This document shows, piece after piece, positions 9,025 to 18,042 of a stretch of DNA of 64,000 bases; the stretch's first letter is position 1; each line of letters starts with the position of its first letter. Both the position numbers and the translations under genes were made by a program. The notes below the pieces were generated by a model that made no database searches, was not told the origin of the DNA, and saw only the letters and a list, made by a program, of their open reading frames with translations. The stretch comes from Propionimicrobium sp. PCR01-08-3 (GTDB lineage: Bacteria > Actinomycetota > Actinomycetes > Propionibacteriales > Propionibacteriaceae): assembly GCF_030286045.1 (NCBI RefSeq), contig NZ_CP127390.1, positions 2,869,482-2,933,481 on the forward strand, read 5' to 3'.

Positions 9025-12000
9025 TCAGCGACCTACCGGCGTGATGCCGATCGGGATCGGGCCCGAACCGCCGCAGCCATGGCCGCCCGCGCCTGCGCCG
9101 ACCAGCTTGTCGGTCACCTTCAGGTCCCGGGAGCCCGGCTCGAACTCCGAGTCTTCGTCGGTCCAGGTCGCCAGCACCCCGGCATTCTTCTGCGCGGTGG
9201 CCACCATCAGCTTGATGCGGTTCAGCTGGTTCACCTCGGAGGCACCCGGGTCGTAGTCGATCGACACCACATTGGCGGTCGGATGCTGACGCCTGAGCTC
9301 GGCGAAGATGCCGCGTCCGACAACGTGGTTCGGCAAACAGGCGAAGGGCTGCGCGCAGATGATGTTCGGCGCGCCGTGCTTGATCAGCTCGATCATCTCG
9401 CCGACCAGCAGCCAGCCCTCACCGGCCTGGGTGCCCAGCGAGATCACGTCCTCAGCGTTGTGGGCCAGCTGATCGATGGTCTCGGGCACGTCGAACTTGC
9501 CACCGGTGGCGGCCAGCGCCTTGCGCATCGGACGCTCGTACTGCTCGATCGCCCAGATGCCCAGCTTCTGGCCCCGGCGGCCCTTCTTGGAGCCCATGCC
9601 GAAGGTGTCCCACTTATAGTCGGCGGTGTACATGCCCTGCAGGAAGAACCCGGTCAGGCCGGGCAGCACGGCCTCGCAGCCTTCGTCCTCGATCACCCGG
9701 ACCGCGTCATTGTTGGCGTCCGGCTGAAACTTCACCAAGATCTCGCCGACCACGCCGACCCGGGGTTTGCGCGGAATGTCGAGCAGCGGCAGCTCGTCGA
9801 ACTCCTTGACTATTGTTTTGATCATCCAGGTGAAGCCGATCCGCCGGTTCAGCGTTTCGGAGAAGCCGCCGTTGGTGAAGAACTCGCGGGTGATGGCGTC
9901 CCAACGATGGTAGAGCGCCATCGCGGAGCCTTCGTCCCGCTCGTAGGGACGCACTCGCAGCAGCACATTCTGCAGCAGATCGCCGATCACCAGGCCCTGG
10001 ATGCCGTGGTGTACGAGCCCCGCCGACAGCTTGAAACCAGGGTTTGATTCCAGCCCCTGGGCGCTCACCGCGAGCACCGGAACCTGGGGATAACCAGCGT
10101 CCTTCAAGCCTTTACGCAGCATGCCGACGTAGTTCGTGGCGCGGCACATGCCGCCGGTCTGGGTGATCGCGACCGTCGAATTGTCGGGGTCGGCCCCGCC
10201 TTCGACGAATTTGTTGATCAGCTGACCGATCACCATGATCGCCGGGTAGCAGGCATCGTTGTTGACGTGCCGCAGACCGCACTCGATATCGGCGGTGGAA
10301 GCATGCTCCAGCACCTCGGCCTTGATGCCCGAGCGGCGCAGCACCGGCTCCAGCATCCGGAAGTGAATCGGCGCCATCTGCGGCACATAAACCGTGTGGG
10401 TCTCGCGCTCGGCCAGACCGTACACCGGGTTCGGGCCGGTCGTGTCGATCTCGGTGCTCGGATCGAAGGCCGGACGCTCCTTAGTCGCGGCCTGCAGCGA
10501 GCGCAGCCGGATCTTCGCAGCGCCGAGGTTGGAGACCTCATCGATCTTCAGCACGGTGTAGACGTCGCCGACCTTCTCCAGAATCTCCTGCACCTGGTCG
10601 GTGGTGATCGCGTCCACGCCGCAGCCGAAGCTGTTCAGCTGCACCAGGTTCAGATCGGGCTCGGTGCCCACCTGGGTGGCCGCCTCGTACAGCCGGGTGT
10701 GGTACGTCCACTGATCCCGGACGCGCAACGGGCGCTCCATCACGGTTTTCGTCATCCCTGCGGTCAGCGCGTCCTCGCTGAGCACCGCCATACCGAGCGT
10801 GGTGATCATCTCGGGCACGCCGTGGTTGATCTCCGGGTCGATGTGATACGGACGACCGGCCAGCACGATGCCGCGAATGCCCTTCTCACGCATGTATTGC
10901 AGGGCCCGGTCGCCTTCGGCCTTGATGTCTTCGTGCACCTTGTCGAGCTCGGCGTAGCCAGCCGCAACAGCGCCCTTGGCCTCGGCCAAGGTGACATTCC
11001 AGTCGGCGAAGATCTCGACCATCCGCTCGGCCAGCTTCTCCGGGTTGTCCAGGTTGATGAACGGATCGAGGAAGTTCACGTCCTCATCGCGCAGCCGCTC
11101 GACGTTCTTCTCCAGCACCTGCGGATAGAAGGCCACGATCGGGCAGTTGAAGTTGTTGTCGGCGTCCTCGAACTGCTTGCGCTCGTAGTTGACGCAAGGC
11201 ATGAAAATCGTCTTGATGCCCTTGTCGAGCAGCCATTCGATATGGCCGTGGGCGATCTTCGCCGGGTAGCAGACGTTCTCGGAAGGGATCGACTCCATGC
11301 CGGTCTGGAACAGATCGTGGGAGCTGCGTCCCGAGATCACCACCTTGAAACCGAGTTGGGTCAGAATCGTGAACCACAGCGGGTAGTCCTCATACATGCC
11401 GAGCGCGCGGGGGATGCCGATCTCGCCGCGGGTCGCCTTGGCGTCGGTGAGCCTGCGGTAGCCGAAGATGCGCTTGTACTTGAAGTCGTAGAGGTTCGGA
11501 ATCTCCGACTTCTTCGGACGGGCCTCCAGCGAAGCGCCCCGCTCGCACCGGTTGCCCGACACCAGCCGCGCGCCGTCGTCGAAATTGGTGATGGTCAGTT
11601 TGCAGTGGTTCTGGCATAGCTGGCAGGTGCGCTGCGAACTCTCCACCGTGAAACCGTCGAGATTGCGCTCCATCATGGCCGACACGGCGCCCGGCTCGTA
11701 GTGCATCTTCGCGGTCAGCGCGGCACCGTAGGCGCCCATCAGCCCGGCGATGTTCGGACGCACCACCTCGATGCCGGTCTGCAGCTCGAAAGCCCTCAGC
11801 ACGGCGTCGTTCAAGAAGGTGCCGCCCTGCACCACGACCTTGTCGCCGAGTTCGCCGGTATCGCGCAGCTTCATCACCTTGTAAAGCGCATTGCGGACGA
11901 CCGAGTAGCTCAGCCCCGCCGAGATGTCACCGATCGAGGCGCCCTCCTTTTGGGCCTGCTTGACCGACGAGTTCATGAACACGGTGCAGCGGCTGCCCAG

Positions 12001-13440
12001 GTCGACCGGCGCCGTCGAGGCCAGCCCCACCTTGGCGAAGTTCTGCACATCGGTGTTCATGGTCTGCGCGAAGGTCTGCAAGAACGATCCACAGCCCGCC
12101 GAGCAGGCCTCGTTGACCGCGATCGAGTCGACCGCGTCGTTACGGATCTTGATGAACTTCATGTCCTGCCCGCCGATGTCGAGCAGGCTGGTGACACCCG
12201 GGCAGACCTCGGACGCAGCGCGGTAGTGCGCCATCGTCTCGATCTCGCCCTCGTCCACGTGCAGGGCCGACTTGACCAGCTCTTCGCCATAGCCGGTGAC
12301 GCAGGAGCGTCCGATGAAGGCGCCCTCGGGCAGGGCGCCGATCACGGTCTTCGCGATATTGACGGCGGCCTTGACCGGGTCGCCCTCGTTCGAACCATAC
12401 GACGAATGGACGATGGTGCCCTCGGCGTCGAGCACGACCGACTTGATGGTGGTCGACCCGGCGTCGATGCCCAACCACACCGGCCCGCTCACCCCGTCGA
12501 GGGTGCCCTGCGGAATGCTCGCCTTGGCATGGCGCTCATCGAACTCCTGGCGCTCGGCGGCGTCCAAGAAGAGCGGACGCATGGTCTTGGTCGAGATCTG
12601 GATCTTGTTGGCGTTGGCCAGCTCATTGGCCAAGTGAGACAGGCTCAGTGCCGGGCCGTGGGCGCTGAACGCGGCACCCAGGGCGACGTAGAGCTGACCG
12701 TTGCCGGGGTTGACGAACTCGTCCACGTTGTCATGCAGGGCACGCACGAACGCGGCCCGCAGTTCGGACATGAAGTGCAGCGGGCCGCCGAGGAAGATCA
12801 CCTTGCCGCGGATCGGCCTGCCGCAGGCCAATCCGGCGACGGTCTGGGTGGCGACGGCCTGAAAGACCGAGGCTGCGATGTCGGAGTGCTCGGCGCCCTG
12901 GTTGATCAGCGGTTGGATGTCGGTCTTCGCGAAGACACCGCAGCGCGAGGCAATCGGGTAGAGGTTCTTGTAATCGGCAGCCAGATCATTGAGGCCGGTG
13001 GCGTCCACCTTCAACAGGGTGGCCATCTGGTCGATGAAGGCGCCCGTGCCCCCGGCGCAGGTGCCGTTCATCCGCTGCTCGGGGACGGGATGCAGGTAGG
13101 TGATCTTGGCGTCCTCGCCGCCGAGCTCGATCATCACGTCGACCTCGGGGTTGAGCCGCTCGATGGCCTCGGTGGAGGCGATGACCTCCTGCACGAACTG
13201 CACACCCATGGCCTTGGCGACGCCCAGGCCGCCCGAGCCGGTCATCGCGACGCACAGGGCGTCGGTGGGGAACTGCTTTTCGATGTCTCGCAGCAGCTTC
13301 GCCAATTCGCCGCGCACGTCGGCGTTGTGGCGGCGGTAGTCGCTGAACAGGATCTCGCTGCCGTTCGTGACCACGGCCTTGACCGTGGTCGAACCTACGT
13401 CGAGTCCCAAAGACAGTGTGCCGGTCATCTCGTCCTTCAT
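9025..13440 (-). CDS. Giant acyl-CoA dehydratase activase (BadF/HgdC-type ATPase pair plus DUF2229 and dehydratase-like region)
   Basis: A 1471-aa protein with two ASKHA ATPase domains of the (R)-2-hydroxyacyl-CoA dehydratase activator family. Domain 1 (about 5-270) has LGLDVGSTTVKAVV and NGTCAGGTGAFIDQMA; domain 2 (about 320-575) has LGIDAGSTTIKSVVLD, DIGGQDMKFIKI and NEACSAGCGSFLQTFA. In HgdC-type activators the Cys in the CAGG/CSAGCG motifs binds a bridging [4Fe-4S] cluster. A cysteine motif CQLCQNHC (about 633) opens the DUF2229/dehydratase-related region, with FMPCVNYE further on, and the tail has HGCGG. Such proteins occur in anaerobes and their substrate is unknown. The gene is divergent from a TetR gene. 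Confidence 0.88.
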   Translation of the reverse strand: MKDEMTGTLSLGLDVGSTTVKAVVTNGSEILFSDYRRHNADVRGELAKLLRDIEKQFPTDALCVAMTGSGGLGVAKAMGVQFVQEVIASTEAIERLNPEVDVMIELGGEDAKITYLHPVPEQRMNGTCAGGTGAFIDQMATLLKVDATGLNDLAADYKNLYPIASRCGVFAKTDIQPLINQGAEHSDIAASVFQAVATQTVAGLACGRPIRGKVIFLGGPLHFMSELRAAFVRALHDNVDEFVNPGNGQLYVALGAAFSAHGPALSLSHLANELANANKIQISTKTMRPLFLDAAERQEFDERHAKASIPQGTLDGVSGPVWLGIDAGSTTIKSVVLDAEGTIVHSSYGSNEGDPVKAAVNIAKTVIGALPEGAFIGRSCVTGYGEELVKSALHVDEGEIETMAHYRAASEVCPGVTSLLDIGGQDMKFIKIRNDAVDSIAVNEACSAGCGSFLQTFAQTMNTDVQNFAKVGLASTAPVDLGSRCTVFMNSSVKQAQKEGASIGDISAGLSYSVVRNALYKVMKLRDTGELGDKVVVQGGTFLNDAVLRAFELQTGIEVVRPNIAGLMGAYGAALTAKMHYEPGAVSAMMERNLDGFTVESSQRTCQLCQNHCKLTITNFDDGARLVSGNRCERGASLEARPKKSEIPNLYDFKYKRIFGYRRLTDAKATRGEIGIPRALGMYEDYPLWFTILTQLGFKVVISGRSSHDLFQTGMESIPSENVCYPAKIAHGHIEWLLDKGIKTIFMPCVNYERKQFEDADNNFNCPIVAFYPQVLEKNVERLRDEDVNFLDPFINLDNPEKLAERMVEIFADWNVTLAEAKGAVAAGYAELDKVHEDIKAEGDRALQYMREKGIRGIVLAGRPYHIDPEINHGVPEMITTLGMAVLSEDALTAGMTKTVMERPLRVRDQWTYHTRLYEAATQVGTEPDLNLVQLNSFGCGVDAITTDQVQEILEKVGDVYTVLKIDEVSNLGAAKIRLRSLQAATKERPAFDPSTEIDTTGPNPVYGLAERETHTVYVPQMAPIHFRMLEPVLRRSGIKAEVLEHASTADIECGLRHVNNDACYPAIMVIGQLINKFVEGGADPDNSTVAITQTGGMCRATNYVGMLRKGLKDAGYPQVPVLAVSAQGLESNPGFKLSAGLVHHGIQGLVIGDLLQNVLLRVRPYERDEGSAMALYHRWDAITREFFTNGGFSETLNRRIGFTWMIKTIVKEFDELPLLDIPRKPRVGVVGEILVKFQPDANNDAVRVIEDEGCEAVLPGLTGFFLQGMYTADYKWDTFGMGSKKGRRGQKLGIWAIEQYERPMRKALAATGGKFDVPETIDQLAHNAEDVISLGTQAGEGWLLVGEMIELIKHGAPNIICAQPFACLPNHVVGRGIFAELRRQHPTANVVSIDYDPGASEVNQLNRIKLMVATAQKNAGVLATWTDEDSEFEPGSRDLKVTDKLVGAGAGGHGCGGSGPIPIGITPVGR

Positions 13441-13519
13441 GAGCTCTGCCCCGATCTGTTCGGTTCAGCCCGAATCGCTGGATTCGGGCCGGACGATCAT
13501 CCGACCGGGACTGTGATGT

Positions 13520-13539
13520 AACAGAACGCTCATTCTGTT
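13520..13539. promoter_or_regulatory. Candidate TetR operator 1 upstream of the activase gene
   Basis: A perfect inverted repeat AACAGAA (13520-13526) and TTCTGTT (13533-13539) with a 6-bp spacer, about 80 bp upstream of the activase ATG. It lies in the region shared with the divergent TetR gene. Binding by that regulator is inferred from position and symmetry. Confidence 0.5.
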
Positions 13540-13559
13540 CGTGTAATAACGGTAACCCA

Positions 13560-13579
13560 CCGAACGATCGTTCTGTCGG
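13560..13579. promoter_or_regulatory. Candidate TetR operator 2 upstream of the activase gene
   Basis: The core GAACGATCGTTC (13562-13573) is a perfect 12-bp palindrome flanked by CC and TGTCGG. It shares GAACG and TTCTGT words with operator 1, 40 bp away. The two sites together look like a tandem operator. Confidence 0.5.
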
Positions 13580-13695
13580 GCGCCCCCCCAGATTGGATCC
13601 TTACTCCTACTCAGAGATTGGTTGAGGCGTCAATCACCCCGTCGCTTCCCCACGTCGCTTCTGGCCCGGCCCGATTCACCGCGCCCGTTCACATC

Positions 13696-13757
13696 GCGCG
13701 GTCGAAATGTTATGGCGCGGTCGAAATAGTGGCCGCGCGATGAGATTTCGACTGCGC
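13696..13757. repeat. Triple 13-bp repeat upstream of the TetR gene
   Basis: GCGCGGTCGAAAT occurs at 13696-13708 and 13715-13727. An inverted near-copy (ATTTCGACTGCGC) lies at 13745-13757. The cluster sits about 65-125 bp upstream of the TetR start. It resembles the GCGCCCGAAATC arms of the repeat at 27249-27306, so it may be a dispersed repeat rather than an operator. Confidence 0.55.
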
Positions 13758-13822
13758 GATGGCAGGTGCCACGCCGCCACCCGCCGTTCACCGCGGACGA
13801 CCCCAGGACTTATGGTTGAAGG

Positions 13823-14410
13823 GTGACTGATAGGCAAACCAGCAAGCAGGGCATCATCGAGGCTGCCGCCGCGCTGATTCGTACTCACGGGGTTCAGGGC
13901 ACCTCGGTCGCCCAGCTGGTCGCCGCCTCCGGAACCTCGGCCGGCGCGATCTATCACCACTTCAGCGGTAAGAACGCCGTGGTCGTCGAAGTCGCCCGCT
14001 CGGCGATAGCCATTCCGTTGGAGGCGCTGAACGAATACCTCGACCGCCCGGCTTCGCCCGCCCAGTTGGCGTCCTATGCCATGAGCGCGCTGGAGCTTGC
14101 TCCCCACCTGGGTGAACTGCTGGCGCAGCTCGGCGCCGGTGCGATCACGGACGACGAGTTGGGCCACCAGCTTCGAGCCGAGTTCTCGATGTTGCGCGAG
14201 GCGTTGGACCACACCATGCAGGTCTGGGCCACTCAGCACGACATTCCGGCCTCGAGGATCGAGGGCTACGGCCAGCTGCTCGTCGGACTGACCCTGGGAT
14301 ACGCGTCGCAGCGCGTCCTGGTCAACGGGTTCGACGAGGAGTCCTATCTGAAGCAGGCGGTCGCGCTCCTCCAGCTGCCCGAGGAGACTTCGGCTACCAC
14401 TCAGCGGTAG
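13823..14410 (+). CDS. TetR/AcrR family transcriptional regulator
   Basis: A 195-aa repressor. The N-terminal helix-turn-helix is clear: IIEAAAALIRTHGVQGTSVA then SGTSAGAIYHHFSGKNAVV (residues about 9-55). The C-terminal helical domain is of the YcdC/AcrR type and would bind an unknown ligand. GTG at 13823 is the likely start. It is divergent from the activase gene, with two palindromes between them, so it probably controls the activase and itself. Its last 17 bases overlap the end of the convergent flavoprotein gene. Confidence 0.9.
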   Translation: MTDRQTSKQGIIEAAAALIRTHGVQGTSVAQLVAASGTSAGAIYHHFSGKNAVVVEVARSAIAIPLEALNEYLDRPASPAQLASYAMSALELAPHLGELLAQLGAGAITDDELGHQLRAEFSMLREALDHTMQVWATQHDIPASRIEGYGQLLVGLTLGYASQRVLVNGFDEESYLKQAVALLQLPEETSATTQR

Positions 14411-16040
14411 CGATGGACGCGGCGGCTGCGCGTCCGGCAACCATGGCCTCGGCCAGCCCGACACCGGGGGCAGGATCGGCGGGCCCGGTCACCGAGGACG
14501 CCGAACTGCCGATCGCCCACAACCCGGGCATCGGGCGACCATCATCGAACAACGCCCGGGAGTACTCATCGGTCAGCAGACCACCCTTGGTTCCCAGGTC
14601 GGCCGGCACCACTCGGACAGCATAGAAGGGCGGTTTCGCGACCGCGCCCAGGCAGGGGTTGGGCGCATTCTTGCGGTCGCCCCGGTCCCGTTCCCAAGCC
14701 CTGGTCCCGCGATGAAAATCCTCGTCGGTGCCGGTTTCGCAGAGCGCATTGAAACGCACGGCGGTGGCGTGCAGGCCGGCGGCGTCCACCTTGATCTTGG
14801 TCGCGAGCTCGGGCAGGGTGCGCGCCGAGACCACCAGCCCGGAGTTCTCCGCAGCCCTCGGCAGCCTGCCCGGCTCGAGTTTTCCGAGCCGGTAGTGCTT
14901 GCGGTGATCGGCATCGATGACCAGCCAGAACGTGGCCTGCGGGCCCAGATCGTTGAATCGGGCATAGATCGCCCGGGCGACGTCGACCGGACGCCCTGCC
15001 TCGTTGGTGAAGCGCTGCCCCTGCTCGTCGACCAAGAATCCGTGCGGCCGCGCGAGCGCGCGTCCGGCAGCGGTGACCGATGGCGCACTGGGCGCCCACA
15101 AGCCCGGACGCCACCATGCATAGCCCATTCCGGCCAGCTGCAACCCCAGATCCTGCGCCCAGCCGAGCTGGCGCACCCCGGCGTCGCTCGCCTTGCCGAT
15201 CGTCCAATCGGGACGCGATGGTTTCGGCAAGAACTGCCGCCGCAACGCCGCATCGGCGCCGAATCCGCCGTCGGCGAGAATCACACCCCGCCCGGCGAAG
15301 ACCCGCACCTGGCGTCCGGCACGGTCGGCCACCACCCCGCTCACCCGGGCGTTGTCCGCCGCCATCAGCAATTCGCGCACCGGCGCCTGCCACCAGATGT
15401 TCACCTGCAGCCGCTGGCAGATCGCCAGCAGTCCCGCCTCCAACGCGGCCCGGCCCCGCGCCCAGCGACGTCCGGTGGCCAACTCCCCTACTCGCCGAAC
15501 CCCGCTTTCGAGCTTGTCGACCACGCCTTGGCTCGACCCGAAAGCGCTCCCCGGGAGAAACTCGGCCAGCTGCCCGATCGCCGTCAGGTCAACGGCGCCC
15601 GGACGAAGCACTCGTCCGCTCGCCAGCGCTCCGGGCACGTCCGGATAATAATCACCTGCCACATCGGGCTCGAGTTCGACGCCGAGATCGGCGAGCCAAC
15701 TCGCCAGCGCCGCCGTGCCGTTCAAGAACGCGTGCCTGCGAGGGGCACTGCTGCACGGTTCGAAGTCGCCGACCACGCGGTCGAAATAGTCGCGCGCCGT
15801 GGCGTAGTCATCACCGGGCAGCCCGTGGTGGCCGGGCAGCCACACCCTGCCGTCAGATCCGCCGCCCGGCCCGCCGAGTTTCCCGGACGGCTCCATGAGC
15901 AGCACTTCCAACCGGAGCTGGCGGCACGCGATCGCGGCACACAATGCGCCCGGCGAGCTGCCGACGATGACCACGTCGGTCATCAGGTCGGCCGCCGGAC
16001 GCGCGTTGGCCGCTACGGGCAAGTAGCTCGTCGCGCTCAC
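14394..16040 (-). CDS. FAD-dependent oxidoreductase, fumarate reductase/3-ketosteroid dehydrogenase family
   Basis: A 548-aa flavoprotein with a Rossmann FAD motif (VVIVGSSPGALCAAIACR, about residues 24-41) followed by LMEPSGKLGG. The C-terminal end has GLWAIGSSASSVTG and GVGLAEAMVAGRAAA, the second half of the FAD site in the FAD-binding-2 family. Sequence features are closest to KstD-like ketosteroid or enoyl dehydrogenases, but the substrate is not determinable. Its GTG overlaps the fadD stop as GTGA; an ATG 19 codons later is the alternative start. Co-transcription with fadD suggests action on an acyl-CoA or lipid-like compound. Confidence 0.82.
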   Translation of the reverse strand: MSATSYLPVAANARPAADLMTDVVIVGSSPGALCAAIACRQLRLEVLLMEPSGKLGGPGGGSDGRVWLPGHHGLPGDDYATARDYFDRVVGDFEPCSSAPRRHAFLNGTAALASWLADLGVELEPDVAGDYYPDVPGALASGRVLRPGAVDLTAIGQLAEFLPGSAFGSSQGVVDKLESGVRRVGELATGRRWARGRAALEAGLLAICQRLQVNIWWQAPVRELLMAADNARVSGVVADRAGRQVRVFAGRGVILADGGFGADAALRRQFLPKPSRPDWTIGKASDAGVRQLGWAQDLGLQLAGMGYAWWRPGLWAPSAPSVTAAGRALARPHGFLVDEQGQRFTNEAGRPVDVARAIYARFNDLGPQATFWLVIDADHRKHYRLGKLEPGRLPRAAENSGLVVSARTLPELATKIKVDAAGLHATAVRFNALCETGTDEDFHRGTRAWERDRGDRKNAPNPCLGAVAKPPFYAVRVVPADLGTKGGLLTDEYSRALFDDGRPMPGLWAIGSSASSVTGPADPAPGVGLAEAMVAGRAAAASIATAEW

Positions 16041-17776
16041 TTCTTCGCGATCTGCTTGCGGACCTCGGCCCGCAGCACCTTGCCGAGCATCGAGCGCGGC
16101 AGCTCGTCCACCTTCACGAAGTGCCGCGGCACCTTGTAGGCGGCCAGATTCTGTTTGGCCCAGGCGCGCAGCTGCTTGTCGTCCACCTCGAAATCGTCGT
16201 CGGTGACGATCGCCGCCGTCACCTCTTCGTCACCCCGGCCGGTCGGCATGCCGACCACCGCAGCGTCGATGATGTGCTCGTGGTGCTTCAGCTCCTCCTC
16301 GACCTCGCTCGGGCTGACGTTGAAGCCGCCGGTGATGATGATCTCTTTCTTGCGGTCCACGATGGTGGTGAAACCCTCGTCGTCGACGGTGACCACGTCG
16401 CCGGTGTGCAGCCAGCCATCCACCAGCGTCTCGGCGGTCGCATCCGCATCCCGCCAGTATCCCTGAAAGACCTGCGGCCCCTTGATCAGCAACTCGCCCG
16501 GCTCGCCGACCTCGACCTCGCGGGCTGCATCGTTCACGTCGACGACCTTCATCAGGGTCGACGGAAAGGGCACACCGATGGTTCCCGACAGCCGGGTCGG
16601 GAAGAACGGATTGCCGAGCGCGACCGGGGAGGCCTCGGTCAGCCCGTAGCCCTCGACCAGCAGCCCGCTCGACAGCGACTCCCACAGCTCCCGGGTGTCC
16701 TCGGGCAGCGCCATCGCACCCGAGATGCACCACCTGGCGCTGGCCAGCGACTGGCCCCGCTCGTGCGCCCCTTCGGCGGTGCGCTGGTAGAGGATCGGGA
16801 CGACGCAGTAGATCGTCGCCGGATGCTTGCGCCAGGCGTCCAAAATCATGTCCGCGTCGGGCTTGGGGAAGAGCACCTGCCGCGACTGCTTGAGCACGCC
16901 GAAAGTGGTGTGCATGGTGACGCCGAACGAGTGGAACATCGGCAACACCGCGTAGTTCGTCTCTTCCCTGGGCGTCGCCCCGAGCATCCAGGCCTCGCCC
17001 TGCCTGGCATTCGCATAGAGATTGAGATGGGTCAGCATCGCACCCTTGGCCCTGCCGGTGGTTCCGGAGGTGTATTGAATCGCGGCCAGATCATTGACGT
17101 CCGGACGCGGGAATCGCCTGGACAGTGGACGATGGTTGATCAGCTTCTCCCAGCTGATGGTGCCCTTGGCCCCGTTCGTCAAGGCATCCCGCTTCTTCTT
17201 GAGGGAGGGCACCGGCAGTCTGAGGGCCAACTGGAGAGGTTTCGGCATCGCCTTGACCAGGTTCACCGAGATGACGGTGGCCGGACGCGCATAGTTCGGC
17301 AGTTCGTCCAGCTTCTGGATCGCCGTGTCCATGCAGATCGCGACCCGCGCACCGTGGTCCTCGAAAAGCCGGCCGAGTTCGTGGGTGGTGTAGAGCGGAT
17401 TGTGTTCGATGACTACTGCACCGAGCCGGACCACCGCGTAGAACGCGATGAGGTGCTGGGGACAGTTCGGCAGCAGCAGCGCCACCCGATCTCCCGCTTT
17501 CACACCCAGCTGACGCAGACCCTCGGCAGCCCGAGCGACCCGGTCGCCCAGCTGACGGTAGGTCATCTCCGCACCGAAGAAATCGGTGGCCACATGGCTT
17601 CCACCCTCGTGAACGGCAGTTTCCAGCAGCGAACTGAGCGACTGGGTGGGCAGCTCGATCTCGGCAGGCACCCCGGGCTGGTAGTGCTTCGTCCAATAGG
17701 GGGAGCCGTCGGCGAGAGTCCTGCGCCACGGAGGAAGATCGGCTTGGGCGTCGGTTTCATGCAGATCGGTGGCCAT
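16037..17776 (-). CDS. Long-chain acyl-CoA synthetase (AMP-dependent ligase, FadD-like)
   Basis: A 579-aa member of the ANL superfamily that activates a carboxylic acid as acyl-AMP and then acyl-CoA. AMP-binding motif YTSGTTGRAKGAMLTH, the A5 motif GYGLTEASP, GWLHTGDVVTVDDEGFTTIV and the hinge DRKKEIIITGGFNVSPSEVE are all present. The length and spacing fit long-chain fatty acyl-CoA ligases. ATG 17776 is preferred over upstream in-frame starts because TGGGAGA lies about ten bases before it. It is translationally coupled to the flavoprotein gene. Confidence 0.9.
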   Translation of the reverse strand: MATDLHETDAQADLPPWRRTLADGSPYWTKHYQPGVPAEIELPTQSLSSLLETAVHEGGSHVATDFFGAEMTYRQLGDRVARAAEGLRQLGVKAGDRVALLLPNCPQHLIAFYAVVRLGAVVIEHNPLYTTHELGRLFEDHGARVAICMDTAIQKLDELPNYARPATVISVNLVKAMPKPLQLALRLPVPSLKKKRDALTNGAKGTISWEKLINHRPLSRRFPRPDVNDLAAIQYTSGTTGRAKGAMLTHLNLYANARQGEAWMLGATPREETNYAVLPMFHSFGVTMHTTFGVLKQSRQVLFPKPDADMILDAWRKHPATIYCVVPILYQRTAEGAHERGQSLASARWCISGAMALPEDTRELWESLSSGLLVEGYGLTEASPVALGNPFFPTRLSGTIGVPFPSTLMKVVDVNDAAREVEVGEPGELLIKGPQVFQGYWRDADATAETLVDGWLHTGDVVTVDDEGFTTIVDRKKEIIITGGFNVSPSEVEEELKHHEHIIDAAVVGMPTGRGDEEVTAAIVTDDDFEVDDKQLRAWAKQNLAAYKVPRHFVKVDELPRSMLGKVLRAEVRKQIAKK

Positions 17777-17837
17777 GTCTGGCATTCTCCCACAGCGTGC
17801 CCTCCGATGGCTCGCGTCCACGGCAGGTTGTATGCGC

Positions 17838-17924
17838 GTGCAAAAGCTTCCCCGATTGCATCGAAAGCGCCGCAATCATCGCGTAGTCCCTGGTGGATCG
17901 GCCCGATCGCGGAAGGTTCCGCAC
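17838..17924. repeat. 87-bp palindromic element, copy 1
   Basis: Left arm GTGCAAAAGCTTCCCCGAT (17838-17856) and right arm ATCGCGGAAGGTTCCGCAC (17906-17924) are imperfect inverted repeats. They enclose an interior unrelated to that of copy 2 at 30726-30812, which has the same 87-bp total length. The element sits in the divergent promoter region of fadD and prs. Confidence 0.65.
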
Positions 17925-18042
17925 GCGCTTCGCGTCGCAGCGGCGGCCACCTGATGAAGATTCAAGGGCGATGCACCGGCTGCGGCGAATCGCACTAGTG
18001 TGGGGTTCGTCGGCAACGCGAGGCTGGAAGGGGTCTCACCGC

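Noticed and set aside
11701-13521. Long plus-strand frame opposite the giant activase
   Set aside because: The minus-strand protein carries all ATPase motifs here; the opposite frame is a GC-driven shadow.
17893-18042. N-terminal extension of PRPP synthetase
   Set aside because: Those codons overlap the palindromic element and have no family similarity; GTG 18043 has a ribosome binding site.
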